In this document: piece after piece, positions 59,411-64,000 of the stretch
Numbering within the stretch: position 1 is the stretch's first letter
How the letters are laid out: every line of letters starts with the position of its first letter
Assembly: GCF_047675955.1 (NCBI RefSeq)
Contig: NC_132913.1
Coordinates: 74,953,236-75,017,235 of the forward strand
Length of the DNA: 64,000 nt
Origin: Chlorocebus sabaeus
Taxonomy: Eukaryota > Chordata > Mammalia > Primates > Cercopithecidae
Direction: 5' to 3'
Position numbers and translations under genes: made by a program
Notes under the pieces: generated by a model
Seen by the model: the letters and a program-made list of their open reading frames with translations, nothing else
What the model was told of the DNA's origin: nothing
Database searches by the model: none

Positions 59411-59559
59411 ATTTAATATTTATCACAAATTATTGGTAATATAGCATCCAGAGGGTTTATTCCGTTGTCAATTCTACCAGTACAAGACTTTTATATCTAT
59501 CCTAGACATTTTCATCTCCAGAATCACTAACTTCATCTAGTCTCTAACCTTCTGTATAA

Positions 59560-59760
59560 GCTCTTACTTTATTTCTTAGAGTATTTATTTGTCTTTAGCC
59601 TTTCCTATAAACCAGTTATCTGTATTATGCCCATAATTTATTTCTAAAACACCTATCTATTCATATTTTCATTCTTCAAAACTTTAACAGGATTTTCTAA
59701 TGATTAACTTCATCATCCTTAAGTAAAGCACACAAAGCTTTTGATTTTCTTGTATTGGAG
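59560..59760 (+). mobile_element. L2 fragment, sense (left part)
   Basis: 'cattcttcaaaactttaac', 'aggattttctaatgatt' and 'taaagcacacaaagc' resemble L2 upstream 3' sequence. It may be the same copy as the fragment at 60520-60690, separated by the L1 insertion at 60158-60440. Confidence 0.45.
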
Positions 59761-60157
59761 AAATAAACAAAATATTATGCCATTGCACAAATCATCTTGA
59801 CAAATATTAAAAGACAGAAAATAGTTTTATTATTAAATAAACACTAAACTCAATTGTGATTGCCTCACAGGCAATCCACTAAAGAGACTGCAAGACAGAA
59901 AGAAATCTCACATTTTTATATGCCAGGAAGATATGACTCATTAAATACAGCTTAGTTGTTTTATCCAAAGAAAAGCAAAGCTTCTCACATCTCCAAAACA
60001 AGCAAGAAGTTACAACTTAGAGCCAGGCATTGAGGCCAAAATTCCACAGATATATGGGAAAAAGGCCCTTTCCACCCTGAGGTCCACATTTCAAAAAGAT
60101 AGCCCCAAAGTCTTCATTAAAGATTCCTGGGATTTAAAACCAGCAAGAGTATTATTT

Positions 60158-60440
60158 AGCTTTTTTAAAACTGACAAATACAAATTCTGTATATTTATGG
60201 TGTACAGCATGATGTTTAGGTATATGCACGTACTGTGGGATGGCTGAATCAAGCTCGTAAATACATCCATTACCTCATCTAGTTCTTCTTTTGTAGCGAG
60301 AACATGTGACATATACACTCTTAGCAATTTTCAAGCACACAGTATAATCAACAGTTAGTAGACAACCTACAAAGTCGGATACAATATTTGCAAACTATAT
60401 ATCTGATGAAGAATTAATATCCAAAATATGCAACAATTTT
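60158..60440. mobile_element. Small L1 with opposed segments
   Basis: 60158-60345 is antisense L1MA-type 3' UTR ('gacaaatacaaattctg', 'tatttatggtgtacagcatg', 'catccattacctcatc'). 60356-60440 is sense L1 ORF2 ('gtagacaacctacaaag', 'tttgcaaactatatatctg', 'taatatccaaaatatgc'). One copy with a 5' inversion (twin priming) would give this arrangement. Target duplications are not clear, so two independent fragments remain possible. Confidence 0.6.
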
Positions 60441-60519
60441 TAAAAGATTTTCTATTTCCTTTACTCTTGTCACAGTTTGTAACTTTCTGTTAATTTCCTG
60501 GAAATTCTTTACACCTTCC

Positions 60520-60690
60520 TGAAGCACATTATGTTTGTACCTCACTTTTCCATACATTTATGCCTTCATTAATGCAATTTATTCCCCATGCTGAAATGTC
60601 CTTCTTTTCTTCATCTTTCTAGAAAACATTTAAGCATTCTTCAAGTTTATGGCCTAAGTACCACCTTGCCTATGCATTGACAAATATCAA
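60520..60690 (+). mobile_element. L2 fragment, sense (right part)
   Basis: 'ccccatgctgaaatgtcc', 'cttcatctttctagaaaac' and 'cattcttcaagtttatggc' followed by 'taccaccttgcc' follow the L2 3' region in sense order. Confidence 0.55.
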
Positions 60691-61517
60691 AACATTGCTA
60701 TATCTAGTAGGAAATATTTTTTAAAATACCTAAAATAGCTAAATAGTTTTAAAACAGCTCTATTTATTAAACAGAGATATATCATAACATACCATTTGCA
60801 AATTTATTATTAAAGAGATATGTTTGAATGATTTATACAGAAAAATATTGGACATTTATGATCAAGTATGTTAATGTAAACTGATGTATAATGATCAAGT
60901 TTTATAGTATGTTTCTTTTTTATTCAAACCTCACTAAGCATGAAGTATGTATGCTGACATGGAAAAATAATATACACATAGGTTGCTTGTTAAAATGCTG
61001 AAAAATCTCCATAATTTGGAGGAGTGTGAGTCATGACTGTATCAACCGTGAGCAAAAGAGCACAAACAGCTGCTTCTGATCCCTATGCTGCCCTTCAGTT
61101 TTCCTACTTTAGAAGCTTTGTAAACATCGTAAGATGAATGAGGTAGGGACTCAAGGTTTCTCATTTTTCAGTAAGTCATTAAAAAAATGGTCTCGACAAC
61201 ATATTCATAAATTATGATTAATGTGCTGCAAATTTACTTTGCAGCATAATCAGCTTCATTTTAGCTGGAGAGGCGTTATTTGAGTCTATCTTTTACTTTG
61301 CAGAGAGACCATATTTAAAAGTGAATAGTCATTATCTAACCTACCTTTCTTTTCAACTCTAACTAGGATCACATTAAAATCAGAAAATTGAGAAGAAACC
61401 AAATATTTACTTTTCAAGAACAAAATATTATTGCTTTGATAATACATTTCAGTTTTTATTGACCTATAAGAACTCTAAATGATTTGGTTTTTATCTTCAT
61501 AAACATTTTCAAGTACA
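60691..61517. other. Unannotated sequence with a hairpin
   Basis: No repeat recognised. 61000-61330 looks unique, contains several ATTA/TAAT words and a hairpin (61224-61246: tgctgcaaa, loop tttac, tttgcagca). A conserved noncoding element is possible but untested. Confidence 0.4.
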
Positions 61518-61815
61518 GGCTGGGCGCGGTGGCTCACGCCTGTAATCCAGCACTTTGGGAGGCTGAGGCGGGTAGATCACTTGAAGTCAGGAGTTCTAGA
61601 TCAGCCTGGCCAACATGGTGAAAACCCGTCTGTACTAAAGATACAAAAATTAGCGGGATGTGGTGGCACACGCCTGTAGTCCCAGCTACTCGGGAGGCTG
61701 AGGCAAGAGAATCGCTTGAACCCAGGAGGCAGAGATTGCAGTGAGCTGAGATCACACCACTGTACTCCAACCTGGGCACCAGAGCAAGACTCTGTCTAAA
61801 AATAACAATAAATAA
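61518..61815 (+). mobile_element. Alu SINE
   Basis: Full-length Alu from ggctgggcgcggtggctc to an AATAA-type tail, with target duplication attttcaagta at about 61505-61515 and 61818-61828. An 81-codon minus-strand frame over it is Alu translation. Confidence 0.95.
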
Positions 61816-61828
61816 ATATTTTCAAGTA

Positions 61829-62544
61829 TTAGTTATCAAATGTCAAATGGGATATGTATTGCTATGTATTATTTCACTGATGAACAAAACAAATATTTTA
61901 TATTAAAACACTTTTATAGGACATTGAAACAACTGAAAATATGATGATTTAAAATGAAACATGATATTCCAATTATGTGAACCACAGAATAGTGGCATTA
62001 GAATGGATTATAGAAAACCAGGAACAATTTTCCCAGTGTTTTGAAACCATGACCCAATATCCCACCTGAAAGAGGAATAGATAAAATGGCATCTTAACAC
62101 AAACCTGGGTAATCTAAAGAGGTGTTGTGAGAGAGTCACAAGGGTACGGTCCTGAGACCAAAATAGGCTTCAAGCACTTGCCCTTGAAAATGTTGAATTT
62201 CATTTTTGTTGCATACACATTTTCTCATTAGAGAAATCTTGTCTCCAAGATTTGTAGGGAACTGAAATGAGATTGAGCATATTAAGTGGTATCTCAATGC
62301 CTGGAAAGTCTTAAGATCTCAACCAAACTTATTTCCATTTTCCTCATTGTCTAAAGCTTCTACTAATAATATGTCTAATACATTGTACCGGAGCAAAAAG
62401 AAAAGGTGGAATCATTCATGACAAGAAAAATACCTGTAAAGTATATGATCCATACATTGTTAATTAGTAAAACTACAGCCTATTTATTTTATGTATAAGA
62501 TGAATGTATTTTTAAAAGTTAGCTCTGATGTTGGTGAAGTTACA
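61829..62544. other. Unannotated AT-rich sequence
   Basis: No gene or repeat recognised. Confidence 0.45.
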
Positions 62545-62690
62545 TTACATCTTTACAGTCAGAGCAAAACATAAAGAAGATCATAGTACCTCATTTGTAG
62601 AGTTATTGTAAGGATGAAATGAGCTACTGTATTTTAAAATAAAAAGAGAACAAAAGCCTAGAATATAGTAAGCATCCCACTAAGTGATAT
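62545..62690 (+). mobile_element. MIR SINE
   Basis: 'catagtacctcatttgtag', 'gttattgtaaggatgaaatg' and 'agcctagaatatagtaagc' match the sense MIR 3' half. Confidence 0.75.
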
Positions 62691-64000
62691 TTTGAATAGG
62701 TTTCTAATCTTTTTGATTATGACAATATTGATGTTGATGATGATAAAGTTATCATAATATCTTTAACATTGAATAGGTCATTTTAACCCATTATTTTATA
62801 ATGTGTCTAGTCTTGAAGGGAGAAAAAAATTGAGTATGTATAAACATGTATACATTTATTAAAGTATCTCAATACTTTGTCACTATAGTCTATCTTCCTT
62901 TTTTATTTTAATGTGAATATAAACAATCTCCGTCTCACTAAAGATCAGACTTTATAGTTGGTTAAGTTAGTCCGAGTACTAAAACCTAGGGGCAAGCATC
63001 CTAATTATAACATTAAATGGAGAAAATATCAAGTGTATATATTCAATACCAGTCTTATGCTGTTGGCAAATTATTGATGTTTAATTGACTATCAGGAGAA
63101 AACGCTACTTATGCAACCGCACTACTAGTGATTCCAGTGAAAGCAACTGAGTCCACATGTCGTATTAACCCCTCCATGAAACCCTGTGCCTATTAGCTTT
63201 TCTCTTTCTCCCATGTACCTTGCATCATATATAAAAGGCATCTCCATGGAAACAAAAAGCATTTCCCTTAGAAGACAAGAGGTGAATGATTCCTGCCTAG
63301 TCCTATCATTATTCTTCAGAGACTACTTCATTTTATTACAAGTGAAAAACCTGCAACAGCAATCTGTACTCTGCAATTAAGAACAGGGCAGTTTAATCCT
63401 CGTAATAAGAATGGACCAGCATCAGCTAAGAACAATTTTATTAATTTCCTAGAGGATTTGTGGCTGTACAACATTAAAGAAGGCCTCACAGTAAACTAAT
63501 TTCCAGAGGGGGGAAACAGTATATTTCAACCACATATGACAGGTCAGAAAAGCCCCCTTGAGGAGTATATGAAATTTTTGGTCTTCTTAAGCACCGATCA
63601 ACAAAATGACACCATATCATATCTGTGTTTGCTGCAGGCTGACACTCTACCTAGTCTTATTTATTTAAGATTGATTTTTAAGAATAACAAAAAATGCTGG
63701 AAATGATTTATGGCTTTGTGCATAAACTTTAAGTATTGAGAGCCACAAATCTCTCCTAAAAATGCATGAAGTTTTGGCACATTCCTAATTTCATTATTGT
63801 TTTTATATAATCTTGTGATAAATTTTATAGAATAAACATATATGGTTTGTAATAATATAAAATATTACATTATTTCATCTGTATGTTTTCAAAATCATCA
63901 TACAAAAATGTCCAGTGACTTCACATCCTCACCCAAACATTTAAATAATTTGATTTTGTATAAGTAATTTCCTATATTTTGCTTTCCTTTATTTTTTCAT
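62691..64000. other. Unannotated sequence; isolated TATA-like motif
   Basis: No gene or repeat recognised. tatataaaagg at 63228-63238 fits a TATA-box consensus and is followed by ccatgg at 63244-63249. A 64-codon frame overlaps (63186-63380) with no recognisable domain. The 63000-63700 part looks non-repetitive. Confidence 0.4.

Noticed and set aside
1..64000. CRISPR arrays, tRNA, rRNA, bacterial operons or riboswitches
   Set aside because: The sequence is primate nuclear DNA. No regularly spaced direct repeats with unique spacers, cloverleaf genes or ribosome binding sites were seen. The many 'agcctgg/cctgtaatc' repeats are Alus.

Overview
This window is non-coding primate DNA. It is AT-rich and packed with interspersed repeats. 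I find no exon chain, tRNA, rRNA, CRISPR array or bacterial-type gene, and no open frame that reads as a host protein. The longest open frame (333 codons, minus strand, 27945-28946) is the C-terminus of an L1 ORF2 protein. Most other short frames are translations of Alu, LTR or L1 sequence. The window is therefore either a gene desert or a large intron. The lineage is a catarrhine primate, and details of the AluY at 57550-57837 (the 'gatccggccactg' and 'aactagccgggcg' variants) suggest an Old World monkey rather than an ape. That lineage call is inference from remembered Alu subfamily differences.

Layout. 1-13.9 kb: mostly unique AT-rich sequence with an antisense MaLR LTR (1.1-1.5 kb), several Alus and Alu monomers, a MADE1 mini-transposon split by an Alu (5.8-6.2 kb) and a MIR. 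14.0-16.3 kb: a complete THE1/MST-type MaLR retrotransposon with both LTRs. 16.5-22.6 kb: L2-like sequence, an old antisense L1 cut up by Alus and two unclassified blocks. 22.6-27 kb: MaLR-internal-like, MLT1, MER5-like, MIR and L2 fragments. 27.8-28.9 kb: a 5'-truncated primate L1 on the minus strand. 29-37 kb: mostly unique AT-rich DNA with a CA/TA microsatellite, an L2 and an Alu monomer.

37.5-43.4 kb: a two-LTR class I endogenous retrovirus with a 4-bp target duplication. It is degraded inside and carries a nested Alu and an antisense HERV9-type LTR12. 43.7-44.8 kb: an isolated antisense L1 5' UTR containing a tandem duplication. 47.5-51.7 kb: a nest in which an old L1 received (a) a tiny poly(A)-tailed copy of an ERV LTR transcript end and (b) a near-full-length Tigger1 DNA transposon, itself hit by two Alus. 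53.2-55.5 kb: an old sense L1 ORF2 fragment. 56.6-57.9 kb: an L1 3' end and a young AluY. 59-64 kb: MIR, L2, a small L1 with opposed segments, one Alu and unique sequence.

No genes act together here. The value of the window lies in its transposon stratigraphy and a few structures: the LTR-transcript retrocopy, the proviral nest, the stop-loss L1 frame, the tandemly duplicated L1 promoter and the split MADE1 hairpin. All family names are recognised by eye without a library search. Boundaries are good to a few bases where I cite target duplications or terminal motifs, and to tens of bases elsewhere.
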